A stretch of 64,000 bases of DNA, from assembly GCA_026770025.1 (NCBI GenBank), contig JAMXDE010000045.1, positions 310,001 through 374,000 of the forward strand. The letters are read 5' to 3'. Made by a program: the position numbers and the translations under genes. This document shows, in pieces, positions 37,892 to 48,954 of this stretch (position 1 is its first letter; every line of letters begins with the position of its first letter). The stretch comes from Craspedostauros australis. Its lineage: Eukaryota; Bacillariophyta; Bacillariophyceae; Mastogloiales; Achnanthaceae. A model generated the notes under the pieces. It was not told the origin of the DNA and did no database searches. It was given only the letters and a program-made list of their open reading frames with translations.

Positions 37892-39262
37892 TCATTCGTT
37901 GACCGTCGACGTTGCATCCCCCCATTCAAAATCGGTCAAGTCAAGGTCCATGGCTGTTGCCATCGTGTCATCCAGAATCATCATGTCTTCGTTCGCCAGG
38001 ACATCATCCTCCAAGCAATTGGCGGAGTCAAAATCATCGTTCCACCGAAAGTTCATCACGCTGAGGTTGGACGGCAGCAACGAGATGAGGCTGTTGCCAT
38101 TTCCGTTCATCGCAATGCTGTTGTCATTGAAGCAATTCTCCGCACCCGAAGCGTCTGCGGGTTGGAAGTCGATTGGCTGCATGTTGGAATGCGTGCCATC
38201 ACGATCGCTGTCAGTGCCGGCATCACCCTCATCCGAACAGCCCATGACGTCGTTGGGTGTAAGGAGCTCGCAGTCCAGCGTCGTGTAATCGATCGGAGTT
38301 GGTTCCGTCATATCCATCGGACAGACGTTGACGTTCCAATGCTCCCGCAGCTTGCGGGCCATCAGCGCGATCTCATCGTTCTTGATCTGCTCTTCGCTGT
38401 ATCCGCAGACATGCAGCAATCGCTCGCGTCGTTCTTGGTAGGTGAGCCGTCGCGGGAACACGTAAGAGCTGCGGCGGTATCGTACGAAGGATGGTCGTCC
38501 GTGCGTCTGATTGCTGGCAGCGCTGTCGTTGCGGCTGTTGTTGGCGGTGCTATCACTATCGCCGCTGCTGTGGCCATCAATGACTTTTTCAGGTGCTGTT
38601 GCAACGGCGAACGCGGCGGCTACAATGTTCGCCTTCCTGGTTGCCATCGATGGCGATGCATCATCCGTTCCCTCTGCCGAAGCGATCTGTGATGCAACGG
38701 ACGGGTCGGCATTGTGCGCATCCGCTTGCGATGATGGTGGTTGTGATAATGGCGACTCTGGCGAATGGCGCAACGGTGCATCATCCGTTCCACCTTCCGG
38801 CGTTCCGTGTTGCGGTTCGTTCCGGCGCTGCTCCGTCACGCTATCGTGTTCATCGTCTGCATCGGCAGACACGATGCTCTTGCGCGTGACGACATCGCTG
38901 TACTTCCAGTCGAGGGAGACGGGCAGGCCATCCTGGCACAACGGATGGTCGCCCACGACGAGGGCGTACTCGCGAGTTTGGATGTGATCCCAACGCACGC
39001 TCTTCTTGTGTCTCTTGCTGTGAATGTTGACGCTGATGTTGATGTCGCCGTGTCTTTCGTTTGAGTTGGTGCAGCTTTCATGGTTATCGTCGCTGCTACC
39101 ACAGTCGCGTCTGCTGGCGGCATCGGCGTCTCTCGCAGCGCCCATCGTAAGCGTCATGGTGGATGTCTTTGGTTGTGCTTGTGCTTGTGCCTGTGGCTGT
39201 GCTTGGGTATCTGTATCTATATCAGTATCTGTATGTGCGCTTGTGCTTGCATGCATCTCCAA
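37892..39262 (-). CDS. Diatom-type REY/GDHP/SLDWKY-domain protein, unknown function
   Basis: A 456-residue protein. Near residues 88-120 it has VRWDHIQTREYALVVGDHP followed by GLPVSLDWKY. This V-x-F/W...REY...GDxP...GPP(I/V)SLDWxY pattern recurs in many diatom proteins. A partner segment about 150 residues later, RRLTYQERRERLLHVCGYSEEQIKND, is the usual basic helix of the same family. Between and around them are long acidic, Ser-rich stretches, and the last 120 residues are rich in Asp/Asn. The combination of a charged, disordered body with these two motifs suggests a signalling or nuclear role, but no biochemical activity is known to me. The first 45 residues translate a Gln/Ala repeat, so a later ATG (39157 or 39145) may be the real start. 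Confidence 0.72.
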   Translation of the reverse strand: MEMHASTSAHTDTDIDTDTQAQPQAQAQAQPKTSTMTLTMGAARDADAASRRDCGSSDDNHESCTNSNERHGDINISVNIHSKRHKKSVRWDHIQTREYALVVGDHPLCQDGLPVSLDWKYSDVVTRKSIVSADADDEHDSVTEQRRNEPQHGTPEGGTDDAPLRHSPESPLSQPPSSQADAHNADPSVASQIASAEGTDDASPSMATRKANIVAAAFAVATAPEKVIDGHSSGDSDSTANNSRNDSAASNQTHGRPSFVRYRRSSYVFPRRLTYQERRERLLHVCGYSEEQIKNDEIALMARKLREHWNVNVCPMDMTEPTPIDYTTLDCELLTPNDVMGCSDEGDAGTDSDRDGTHSNMQPIDFQPADASGAENCFNDNSIAMNGNGNSLISLLPSNLSVMNFRWNDDFDSANCLEDDVLANEDMMILDDTMATAMDLDLTDFEWGDATSTVNE

Positions 39263-41432
39263 TGAAGCGAGCGAACAATGTCTTTGGAGTGTGTATTAGT
39301 ATTCGTGCGGCAGTAGAGCGTACCGAAATGTAATAGTATTGGTAGAGTATCTTCAATGGTCGGAAAGAAAGCGAAGGAGGCCTTGGGCCATCGTACGGTA
39401 TCGTCCGAGTGTGGTGTGGTGTGGTGTGATTCAGCGATTGATCAGCTGATCGGTTGATCGACTGATTGGATGCCTCTGGAGTATGCGTCGCCCGTATGGT
39501 AGGTTTGTGATCGTGGCGGTGTTGCTTTGTTGTCCACTGGCCCGTCACCACCTCTTGCTGTGGTCGTGCCAGATGTGATCAAGGGAGGCAACACGTGACG
39601 ACTGCGACTACGACTACAACCGAACGGAAGGAACGAGAAGGTCAACAAAAGAACGAGAGACACGAGAGAACACCGTCCTTGATCTGTCACTTCCTCCTCT
39701 CGGACGTCTATTCCCGGTTTGTGCTTGCGACCAATCGTGCGCTCTGAAGAATCGTGTTCTGGTGGAGTTCCGACTCTCTCTGTCTGTCTTGTGCACAAAC
39801 CCGCTCAGGTGTGTGCTCCGACTGTGCTCCGACTGTGCTCCAATGCTCAAGATTGCTGGTTGTGTGCCTTTAGCTACGACTGCGTCTGATGGGGTGCAAG
39901 AGGCAGCTGCGTGATTGCTCTCTCCACGATTGTGGCTGCGATTGCGATTGCGATTGAGTTTTGTCGTATCGAGGAAGGGCGAAGGGCGAAATGGAAGCAT
40001 CCACCAAGTTTGCTGCCTCTCTTGGCATCTCTCGTTTGTGCACATGAACGCGTGCTCTTCGTGATCATTTGGGGAGGTTGTTGGCGCCCACGGAGAGGCC
40101 TCCTTGGCATTTGCGAAACCAAGACCAAACCGCACACATGTGCACAAAAGAGAAAGCGGAAGAGAACAACGAACGTATCAACCCACAGCGATTTGTCACG
40201 AAGACACACCCAACGACGCAACAAGAACGATCGCTACCGTTACGCGTGTGTGTCTCCACCAATCGCCCCCTGCTACAAAGTTGACTGCGTGTGCGTGAAC
40301 CAACGAAACGAACTTCGCTTCCAGTCACGTAGAGCGCAGCGCGCACTTTCCATCGCAAAGAGCGCTTGTTTGATGTGGTTGATCGGTTGCGACATGAGAG
40401 GATTCTCGCATTCGGATTATTCAGTCCCACGGTACAAAATAACCTGATAGAGACACTTCTGAGGGGGGCGGGATCCGAACTTCCCCCTCGGAAATTGAAC
40501 TTCAACTTCGATTTGGTGCCCCAAATCGGAAACGGCACCCAATTCTGAGTCCTGCCAAAAGCGAACTTCCACGCGTAGGTGAAATGTGCGCAATCAACAC
40601 AGCGTTTTCATTGGCCAGTTTGTAGTCGTGTGTGTCCATTTTTTGACGTCATCTGCTTCGACTAAGTTCGGTTCGCGCGCGCGCCTGCCGCTACCCCCAG
40701 AAAGCGCCACCATAAACCTATGCGTGGTCCGTCTTACAGGGGGAGCCCCGTTTTGGAGGCTTGAGTGTTCGCGATGGAGATCCTCACTTTCGCGAGGATT
40801 CAGGTCTTCGCAATGCCCATGTGTCGTCACGATTCGTGTTTTTCCCACGACAGCTGCGATGGATTACTCAAACAAGACTTATTTTTGCGATTCGTCCAAC
40901 ACTCCTCGCGCACGTTCGTGATGTGTCAGGTCCCGCACTTTTTCATCAAACGGCTCGTTTCCGCATGGTACCAACAATGGTTTCGCGTTTTTTTCCAATT
41001 CTGAAGGAAAATGGTTGATTCGATTGTTGAGATCAATCTCTTTTCGCATCTCCTGTGCGCCAACCACCACATGATTCCTGCCTCTTCTTGTTGCTTTCTG
41101 TCCAAACATCAACCAGTACACAAAAATAGGGACGATAATGTCAATAACTACATGCTTTGGTCTGTGAGCCATTCATGTCGTTAGCGATGACCAAGAACGT
41201 TGGATTCTTGTGTGCTATGATCCACACCCGACCCTCAACACAAACATGAAGACACTCGTTGACAAGACTGCCAATCAATGCTGCCTCCTCCCTTCCTTTC
41301 AACTCACCTTCATCTGCGGAGCAAGTATGTAGCTTGTGTGACAGTGGGATCGACAATGGAACAACAAACACGCCAGGCAAAGCACCCAAGTTTTGCCAAC
41401 CAATCGACACCAACAACACATACGTCCATATA
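39263..41432. other. Gene-poor region
   Basis: About 2.2 kb with no supported gene. It contains CT/GA-rich stretches, a perfect 8-bp hairpin CGATTTGG-TGCC-CCAAATCG at 40509-40528 and a TGATTC/GATCAG-rich stretch near 39430. The minus frame 39614-40147 reads as unstructured sequence. Confidence 0.45.
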
Positions 41433-41825
41433 TACCACACTGATGATAACTGTTAAGTCATGCACCAGGGGCACTTTCATTTCGCCTTGTTTATTCTACG
41501 TGGGCACACATAGCAGGAACGGATCTAATGCTGTGTAGTGTCTTAGTTGGTGGCATGCGTAGGCCAATGGTGCGGGCAGGCTGTCTGCGTTGGCGTCGTC
41601 AGGCTGCGTGGGGCAGGCACTTGGGCTTGCCTGCAGTGGGTGCGCATCCAGTTGAGGAGCACCTTCATGGCTGGAGGTGCAGCATTGCAGAGGCCTTGCC
41701 GCATGGCCTGAACCCAAATGATTTGTGCCGGGAGTTAGTCCTGCAGCAACGGCTTACTCCACAGTGGTTTCAGCACAGCGGGGATGGTGCTAATAGGCCA
41801 GGCTCACATATCTTGGAGTTGTCTG
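41433..41825 (-). mobile_element. 5'-truncated, decayed relative of the LINE
   Basis: Read on the minus strand, it contains the end of an ORF2-like frame (VLLNWMRTHCRQAQVPAP... THATN, stop at 41545-41543, compare PSVAN at the end of the intact ORF2) and a 3' UTR. The UTR aligns with that of the full LINE over CCGTTCC(C/T)GCT, AGAATAAAC(G/A)AGGC, AAAG(C/T)GCC, the hairpin and ATCA(T/G)TGTGGTA at the end. Upstream of the short coding part there is an in-frame stop, so it is dead. It stops at the edge of the left Copia LTR at 41826. It is an older family member, useful for defining the 3' terminus. Confidence 0.7.
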
Positions 41826-42614
41826 TGATGGCAAGTTCCGCTCATAGATACCCTTGCGATCATGGAAGATGGCGATGGTTGTTGTTACGATTCTGTTTGC
41901 TATTTCATTATGTTGGCACTCCAATGCTCTTGGAGTTGCTGCTGTTGGTCCAATGCTCTTGGAGTCTTTTGTTGGTCTGCCCAACCATGAGTTGGCACAC
42001 AAGATGCTCTCTTGCTATTGCTCGTATTCTCTCTCTCAGCATTACATGTTCATACCACGGGATATTCCGTGCTCGATACGTGCTCCATATTTGATACTCT
42101 GTCAGTTCATTCTCTACTGGCCCACAACTCCACGATTAATTGCCAATGTCTTATCTTCAACTCCTCCTTGTATATCCACGATCTTGATGTCCCTTGGTCA
42201 TTGAATCTTCACCTTCTTGATCTGATGTGGAGACAGATGATGACGTGGTGACATGATGACATCCTGTCAATGTCAGCTGTCGCCTTCCATGGTCCTTCAG
42301 ATTCCATATTCCATTGATGATGCAATGGTCTGGCAAGGATATTGTCATTTGAGGTTTTGTTGGGAAGTACATCGATTCTTGCTCAATGTCACATGTTTCA
42401 GTTGGTTGATGGATGGACGAGATTCCTGATGATCTCAGAAATCGTTGTTCACGAATTTCCTTCCAAAATTCTGATTGTTTTCGTGTGTCCAAATTCGTGA
42501 TGTGATTTCGGCAATCACATTTCACTATCCACACGAGCATAGTTATGCCGTCCGAACATGAGTATGAGAGAATAGCGGGTGAACAATGCACATACACGCA
42601 TGTACATCCCAACA
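41826..42614 (-). repeat. Copia LTR, left copy (3' LTR)
   Basis: About 789 bp, starting TGTTGGGATGTAC next to the purine tract at 42615-42624 and ending in CA at 41826. Long stretches match the reverse complement of 48295-48954 and of 47416-47515. Confidence 0.75.
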
Positions 42615-42634
42615 CCCTTCCTGTATGCATTCAG

Positions 42635-43310
42635 TCACTGGAATGTTCTCGATTTGTCAAGGTACGACTTCTCATGCTCTTGTTGCAAGTCGGACTTGAT
42701 GTTCTTGGTGAAGCCATCGCTTGTATTGTGTTCGGATTTGACGAACATGATTTCGATGCTCTTGTTGGTTACCATGTTCCGCATGTAGTGATGGCGCACG
42801 TCGATGTGCCGCGATCGTTGAGATGTTGATGGGTTCTTGGCGATGAAGATTGCTCTGATGTTGTTCACGCGGACCTTGATCGATGTCTTTACTGGAACGC
42901 CCACACTTTTAAGTAGCTGCATGACAAAGAAGATGTCTTTTGCCGCTTTGGAAAGGGCAACGTATTCTGCTTTGGATGAGCTGAGTGTGACAGCCTTCTG
43001 TGCCTTGGATTGCCAAAAGGATTGGCACCTTGCACAGGTATAGGATGAACCCTCCTACGCTGATTCTCGTGTTCTTGTCTCCTGCATATTCGCTATTGTA
43101 GAAGAGCTCCATGTCCCAGCCATCGTCGTCTGAACATGCTGGATGGATCTTCTATCTATTGTCCTTTGTATCAATCACATATTTGATGATTTGATACATC
43201 TCCTTCATTGCGGCCTTGGTGGGCCCGATCAATACCTTGGAGAGTTCCCTCACAGGGTTCGCGATGTCTGGTTGCGAGTGCTTGATGAGGAAGAGCAGCA
43301 TACCGACGCC
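42635..43310 (-). pseudogene. Copia RNase H domain, frameshifted
   Basis: Two overlapping frames encode Copia RNase H: 43112-42909 with FYNSEYAGDKNTRISVGGFI (normally SDSxYAGD, so the first catalytic Asp is lost) and 42922-42635 with QLLKSVGVPVKTS, STSQRSRHIDVRHHYMR and FVKSEHNTSDGFTKN. A further frame change links them to the RT. The VDN motif is now VNN. Non-functional. Confidence 0.8.
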
Positions 43311-44255
43311 TCAGCGATATTCGGCATGTTCTTCTGGTCCGACCTTCTGCAGTCCGTTATCTTCGGATGGCCGCACAATGATTTGACCCGGGGTTCCCGG
43401 TGTCGCGTAGCGTTGCATCGTCTCAACCTTGGCTCCAAACTCTTTGATGAGATGTTGGATGAGGTGTGGTTGGCATAGCATTGCTCTGGTCTTGTCATAG
43501 TCCAGTTCGATATTGCACCTGAGGTAATCTCCAAGTCCTCGCTCGATTGTCACCTTGAACTTGCTGCCTTGGATGTCCTTCAGGAATCTCTCCAATGCCT
43601 TGGAGTCCCCGCAGCAGAAGCAATTGTCCATGTAGATGGCCACGATCATACTTCCTTCGTTCGTCTTTTGATAGAACAGGCACGGATCTGCCGCGCTCTG
43701 TTCGAAGTTGATGTTCTTGAGGGTCGACACCAACATCTTAAACCACTGCCTGGCGCTCTGAACAAGTCTGTAGATTGGCTTGTGCAGGGTCAGGGCTTCG
43801 TCTGCTTGATGATCCATCCCGTTGGGACAGTTCATGTAGATCTCCTCGTCGAGGTCTCCACGTAGGAATGCCATTACAACATCAATGAGTGCGCAGTCCA
43901 TCTGCTTGATCAGCATCATGACTCTGTAGGTCACGTCATGGATGACAGGTGAGTAGTGCTCTTGGAAGCCTACTCCTGCAACTTGTGAGTAGCCACATGC
44001 AACGAGTCTCGCTCGATGTGTGCCATCGCGTTTCAACTTGAATACCCACTTGCACTTGCAGCATCTGTGGCCTCGTGGGATGGCGTTTCGTTTGATCTTG
44101 CTGTACACCTTGCGTGTATCCATGGAGTTGAACTCCTTCTTGATGGCTGCTTGGTATCCCTTTTGGTGGATGGGATCCGGATGGTTGAACGCTCCATTGA
44201 ATGTCGTTGGTTCGATGTGCTTCTCGGATTCTTCATTCTGGTTCTGCTTCGACAA
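43311..44255 (-). pseudogene. Copia reverse transcriptase, active site changed to YMDN
   Basis: The longest intact piece, about 314 residues. It starts at the usual RT entry (KGYQAAIKKEFNSMDT), then WVFKLKRDGTHRARLVACGYSQ and motif A as ALIDVVMAFLRGDLDEEIYM. The catalytic YVDD box reads AIYMDNCFCCG, so the second aspartate is Asn. This would abolish polymerisation even without the frameshifts on either side. Confidence 0.9.
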
Positions 44256-45182
44256 TCAGATGTTGATCGCTGGTGTCTTGGCGATGGTTGCGTTCATCCT
44301 GTATAATCCGCTCGTGCTGTGATGTACAACCTCTATCTCTTCTACTTTGTCTACAATTTCCTCATCGTCTGTGTTCTCATTGTCATCACTCGTTTCATTG
44401 TTCGACTTGTCGGCTAGCTCGTCACTGAGTTCGTCGCTCTCCTCATTCGATGATGATTTGCCCTCATCATCTCGTTCCTTTTGACCTGGTATGTTGTAGT
44501 CTGCGAGTGCGCACAGTGCTCTGGGAATCTTCTCCCCTGTGGTAAGCTTGGATTTGTTCTGTCCCTTCCTGCCTCTTGCTTCGTGGCGTTGGAGTCGCTC
44601 CTTTCTGTCAATGTCACACTTGCTTGGTTTGGTCGGTAGGAGTCTATATGTTGTGCCATGCGTATACCTCGCTGGAGTGTTCTGTGGAGTGACATCCACG
44701 TCGTCGTTGGCTTCGTCGCCGGATGGTGGAATGTTGACATCCTCTGGGTCGGATTCGCTCCGATCTTCCTTGTTCTCGAGCAGTTCAGTCGCTGCTCCCT
44801 CATCCTCATCACCCTCATCATCACTGTCTGATAGGATATGATACCTGTTTGTGTCTGCATAGGATACTCTCTTCGCTTCTGATGTTCGACGCATTGTTGT
44901 CCTTGGTGTTGCTCCCTTCCATCCAATGGTTGTGAAGCCGTCTGTGTCCGTCATTACTACATCGTTGAGTGTGTTTGGTGCTTGTGCCCAGCCATGGAAC
45001 TGTCTGTATGATTGGTTGAGCCACTTGATGTTGCAGGAACAGACCAGTGAATTGGTTGATGGTCTGTACATATTGTACACTCCTGATGCATGTTGGTGTG
45101 CATATCCGATGAACACCATTTCTTCACCTCTATTCTTGAGCTTGGCAGTGATCCTGCTGTAGGTAGTCTTCACAACACCCAC
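44256..45182 (-). pseudogene. Copia integrase C-terminal part and linker to RT
   Basis: Contains the integrase C-terminal motif (KLKNRGEEMVFIGYAHQHASGVYNMY), typical of Copia between integrase core and RT, followed by about 200 acidic, low-complexity residues. Frame-separated from the integrase core and from the RT. Confidence 0.85.
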
Positions 45183-45194
45183 CTCTCCGAATGT

Positions 45195-45865
45195 TCAAAG
45201 TGAATTGGCATATGGTGGATCGCTGTCAAAGAATTGGCGATGTGGCGATGCTTTCTGGTTCTTCGCTATGGTGATGTTGGCAATGGCAGTGACAGTGATC
45301 ACAGCTGCTTCCCACAGGCCATGCCTATATTCTTCGTCGAGCTGTGCTCCGTTGAGCATGGAGCGGATCTTGGTGTAGAGGTACGCGAACTTGCGCTCCA
45401 CTCTACCATTCTGCTGTGGCGTGTTGGACACCGTGAACTCGAATTTCACATTCAGTCCAGCATCGATGAGAGTATCCTGTGTGGATTTGTTCTCTCCGCT
45501 GTTGTCTCCTCAGAAGATGATTTGTTGATCACCTGTCTGTGATTTGATCGTGTGGACGAATCGTTTGATGTGCCCTGGTTGGTCACTCTTGTTCTTGAGA
45601 AAGAAACTCCAGCAGTGGTCCATGCAGCCGTCCACGATCAGGGTCCAGTAGCGTTTATCTCCAAAGCTATGTGTTTAGTGTAACTAATGTTGATGAAGAA
45701 GTGTTCGCTGTGGCGAGTCGCTCGTGTGATTCTGGCCATTGACATATTATTCACTCTCGCGTTCGCGACCGCGCAGTCGCAACATACCGGCATCTCGCCG
45801 ATGATCTTCCATCCGTATTAGGCGGCTGTCCACTTCATGGTTTCGAGTTGCACATGACCGAGCAT
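45195..45865 (-). pseudogene. Copia integrase catalytic core, broken
   Basis: The readable part 45449-45195 has FTVSNTPQQNGRVERKFAYL with the catalytic glutamate. Further upstream, in other frames, the segments DKRYWTLIVDG and GDNSGENKS mark the two aspartates. In-frame stops and frame changes between these pieces show decay. Confidence 0.75.
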
Positions 45866-46765
45866 TCAGTGCAAGTTCCTTGCGCTCACCTCCTTGGATG
45901 GACTCTTGACGATGGCTATGCAAGCCTTGTCGTCGTCCGTTGGTATGATGGGATGCATCTGCACTCCCATGATGAATCCGTTGGATGTGGGGAAGACACA
46001 ATTGAAGATGATCTTCTTTCTGGATCCATTGATGATGTCCATCACAATGGCGTTGTTACCGATCTGGTAGCCGTTGTACAGCGCCTTGTTCGTAGAGAAA
46101 TGGTTCACCCACATCTTGGGTGTGTACTTCACATCGTCGAGTCGGATGATGTGACCAGTGTTGTCTCGCTGCTTGACCTTCAAGCAAATGGATCCCATCT
46201 TGGGAGAGTCCAGCTTCGTGCTGTCTCCCACTTGGACGAAGGACTTGATGTGCCGCACGTTGAAGAGAGCGGCGTCTGAGTTGATGATGTGACACAAAGC
46301 TCCGCTGTCAGCAAGCCAGGTGTCCTTGATGACCTTGTCCTTGTACTTGGTGCTCAGCTCATGGAGCGGTTTCATGGCAGCCGCTGCCATGTCGTCTTCA
46401 TGGACTCCATCTTCGTCATAGGGATTCCTGTCTTCATCGTCCATGCCATAGTAGTTTGGCTCTGTGACCGCTGCTGGCCATGTGTCTTCTTGGTGGGTTC
46501 CTGTCACCAGATCATAGGGTGTGACTTGTGGTCGCTCGCGCAGGAGCACCTGCACGCACCCTCCAAGAATGTAGTGCAACTCTGTCTCTGGAATGGGCTC
46601 CTCATTCACTCCTTCCAACAAACGGTTGATGATGACTGAGTTGGCAAGGATCTCCTCGATTGATTTGAAGTTCTCGGACAGTATGGTGCCCATCATGCTC
46701 GTCCATACGTATAGTAATCCTCCATTGGCGATCCCTGGGAATAGTTGCATCCCTGCTGCCATCAC
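45866..46765 (-). pseudogene. Copia gag end and aspartic protease
   Basis: About 300 residues. The second half has the retropepsin motif TWLADSGALCHI (DSG, catalytic Asp) and the following VQVGDSTKL and FSTNKALYNGYQIG stretches of Copia proteases. The first part is a gag-like segment. No CCHC zinc knuckle is visible before the protease. Confidence 0.8.
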
Positions 46766-46831
46766 TGCATCATGGATGAGTTGTCATTGCACTGTCTCTG
46801 CTGTCACTGTTGGGTATGGGATCGTGTCATG

Positions 46832-47391
46832 TCAATAGATGTCGTCCGATCTTCTGGGATCTGCAACTGGTGGGAATTGGATGTCCATTGGGTAGATGAC
46901 CTGTTTGTTTGGATTGAACCGGTCTTCCTCTACCGATTTGTTGCTGCTGTCTTCGTCGACGATGCCTGTTCTATTGTTCCCCGCTGCTGGAGGAGGCGGC
47001 GCCTTGCCGCCGTTCGTCTCGTCGCCGGAGACGTCTTTGTTGTCACGATCCGCGCCGTTCTTGTTGGCGCCAGCATCGTCTGCGTTCGCGGCTGCTTCGA
47101 TCTTGATATCAATGGCCTCTGTTCCCATCTCGGCTCCGTCGCCGGGTGGATGAATGATGTAGTTCACGTTGAAGCAGCACTCGTAGCTGACTTCATGGCG
47201 TGGATCCACCTCGTGGATGATTGGCTCCTCGCTGAGCCATTCTGGTATGACCTCGTCGTCGCATACTTCGTCGTCGTTCTTGAAGTGTTGGAAGTTGTCA
47301 AAGAATGAGTCCTCGATGTCGTCGGACACCTCCATGCAGAGCGGCGTGTCTCTTGCCGAGAGCACCATCTCGTGGCCGCTCTTGTCGTGTC
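46832..47391 (-). pseudogene. Acidic frame at the 5' end of the Copia internal region
   Basis: An open frame rich in Asp/Glu/Asn with a proline run. It sits where gag should begin but shows no gag motif that I know. Its apparent start codons at about 47449 lie in the inverted LTR and are artefacts. Confidence 0.4.
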
Positions 47392-48954
47392 TGTCGAGAT
47401 GTACATGTGAGTATATGTCGAGATGTACGTGTATATGTGCATCGTTCACCTGCTATTCTCTCATACGCACTTGGACGATATAACTACATTCGTGTCGATA
47501 GTATGTTGTGATTCGTCAGAATTACAACAGAAATGGAACAGTTGGATTTTCGTGTGCTGTTATGACACGATCCGGAAGGGATGGCCTAGCTGACTGCCAG
47601 ATTCAAGGAATCTGATGATGAAGTCAACGTGGGGCAACCGTCTAGAGATTAGTAGTGTGTGACAATGAAGTAGATGAGTGTTGTAGTGCTGATCTTGAGT
47701 TGTGCTATTTGTTATTTGAATAGTCTGCATTGTGAGTTGATCAGATTGAGATGCAGGATGAAGAAACGATAGTCAGTCTGAATGGTGCGGCTCTGCACTG
47801 ACCTTCAGAGGTTCAATGCTGAGGGTGGATGGGTCCTCTCTTCCTCTCTTTCTCCAGTATCTCGTCGTAGTAGTTCTACGTTCGAGTACTAAGCCTTGAC
47901 ACCTTGATTGAGGTTGAGATCGAGAACACAGGTTGTCGGGCCGAGGGAATTGGTGTAAGATTCCCTGCATGTGTTGAAGCAGGGAGGATCTCTTGGCTGT
48001 TGTCATGCAAGGTTGTCAGGTTGTTTAGCTGACAACGGAATTCAGGTTGGCTGCATTACAATAGTTCAGGAGAGCACATAGTTCCCAAGGTGTCTTGATC
48101 CCATTGACTTCGGATAGTGTTTGAGTCAGTGGTGATTCATGAATGAGTGTGGGAGAAGGAGGGAAAAGAGTGATTGTTCCGTATTTGTTGGTGGGAGGTT
48201 TCGCGCCAAAATTTCGCGCCAAAATAATTTCAAGGTGCGACAAGGAACACACTGAGTGAAAAGTAGTCCGTTCTTTAGATGAACTTCAACTGGAACACAC
48301 AAAAATGAGCAGAATTTCTGGAGGAAATTTGAAATCGACGATTTCTGAGAGAATTGGAAATATCGTCCGTCCATCCATCAATGGTACCAAGAGAATCTCA
48401 AGGTACTTCCCAACTAAACCTCAGATGACGATATCATCTGACAGACTGCTGCATCACCAATGGAATGTGACATCTGGAGAGCAGAAGGACGCCTACTGAC
48501 GTCAACAGGATGTCATCGTGTCACCACGTTGACATCTGTCTCCAAGTCAGAGCCGGAGGCAAAGATCCGAATGACTGAAGGGCATCAAGATTATGGATAC
48601 AGGAGATGAACTTCAAATGGTAAGTACTCATGGAGTAGGAACCAGTACTGAATGAACGGAGTGTCGAATGCGGAATACGCATCGAACATGTAGTATCGCG
48701 TAACACAAAGCACGCGATGCTGAGACAGAGAGAGAGAGAGAGAATACAGAGAGGAGCGAGAGAGCATCTTGCATACCGACTCATAGTCGGAGACCGAATC
48801 TACAAAACAGATTGAAGCGCCGAGAGCATTTTGCAAGAGAACGGGCGTACACCGAGAGGATCGGAGTGCCAACGAAATGAAATAGCAAACGAACAACTAT
48901 CAACCAATACCATCTTCCACGATCGTAGGCTTCCATGAGTGGAACTTGCCAACA
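47392..48954 (+). repeat. Copia LTR, right copy, inverted and enlarged
   Basis: On the plus strand it starts TGTCGAGATGTAC, with a second such start 24 bp later at 47416, and ends GGAACTTGCCAACA at 48954. 47416-47515 and about 48290-48954 match the left LTR in inverted orientation; about 770 bp between them (47516-48289) have no counterpart there. A (GA) run lies at 48725-48742. Confidence 0.7.

Larger units (their letters stand above)
41826..48954 (-). mobile_element. Decayed Copia-type LTR retrotransposon with inverted LTRs
   Basis: Internal region on the minus strand in Copia order (protease, integrase, RT, RNase H), broken by several frameshifts and stops. It resembles the Copia elements of diatoms (CoDi). 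The left LTR (41826-42614) has the orientation expected for the 3' LTR and follows a purine tract (ACAGGAAGGG, minus strand, 42624-42615). The right LTR (about 47392-48954) is homologous but lies in the opposite orientation, so the ends form a large inverted repeat. Both LTRs begin TGT(T/C)G(G/A)GATGTAC and end GGAACTTGCCA(T/A)CA, with TG...CA termini. I see no 5-bp target duplication at the outer ends. Confidence 0.8.

Noticed and set aside
39614..40147. Minus-strand 177-residue frame
   Set aside because: Composition is like random translation, with no motif, and conflicting frames cover the same region.
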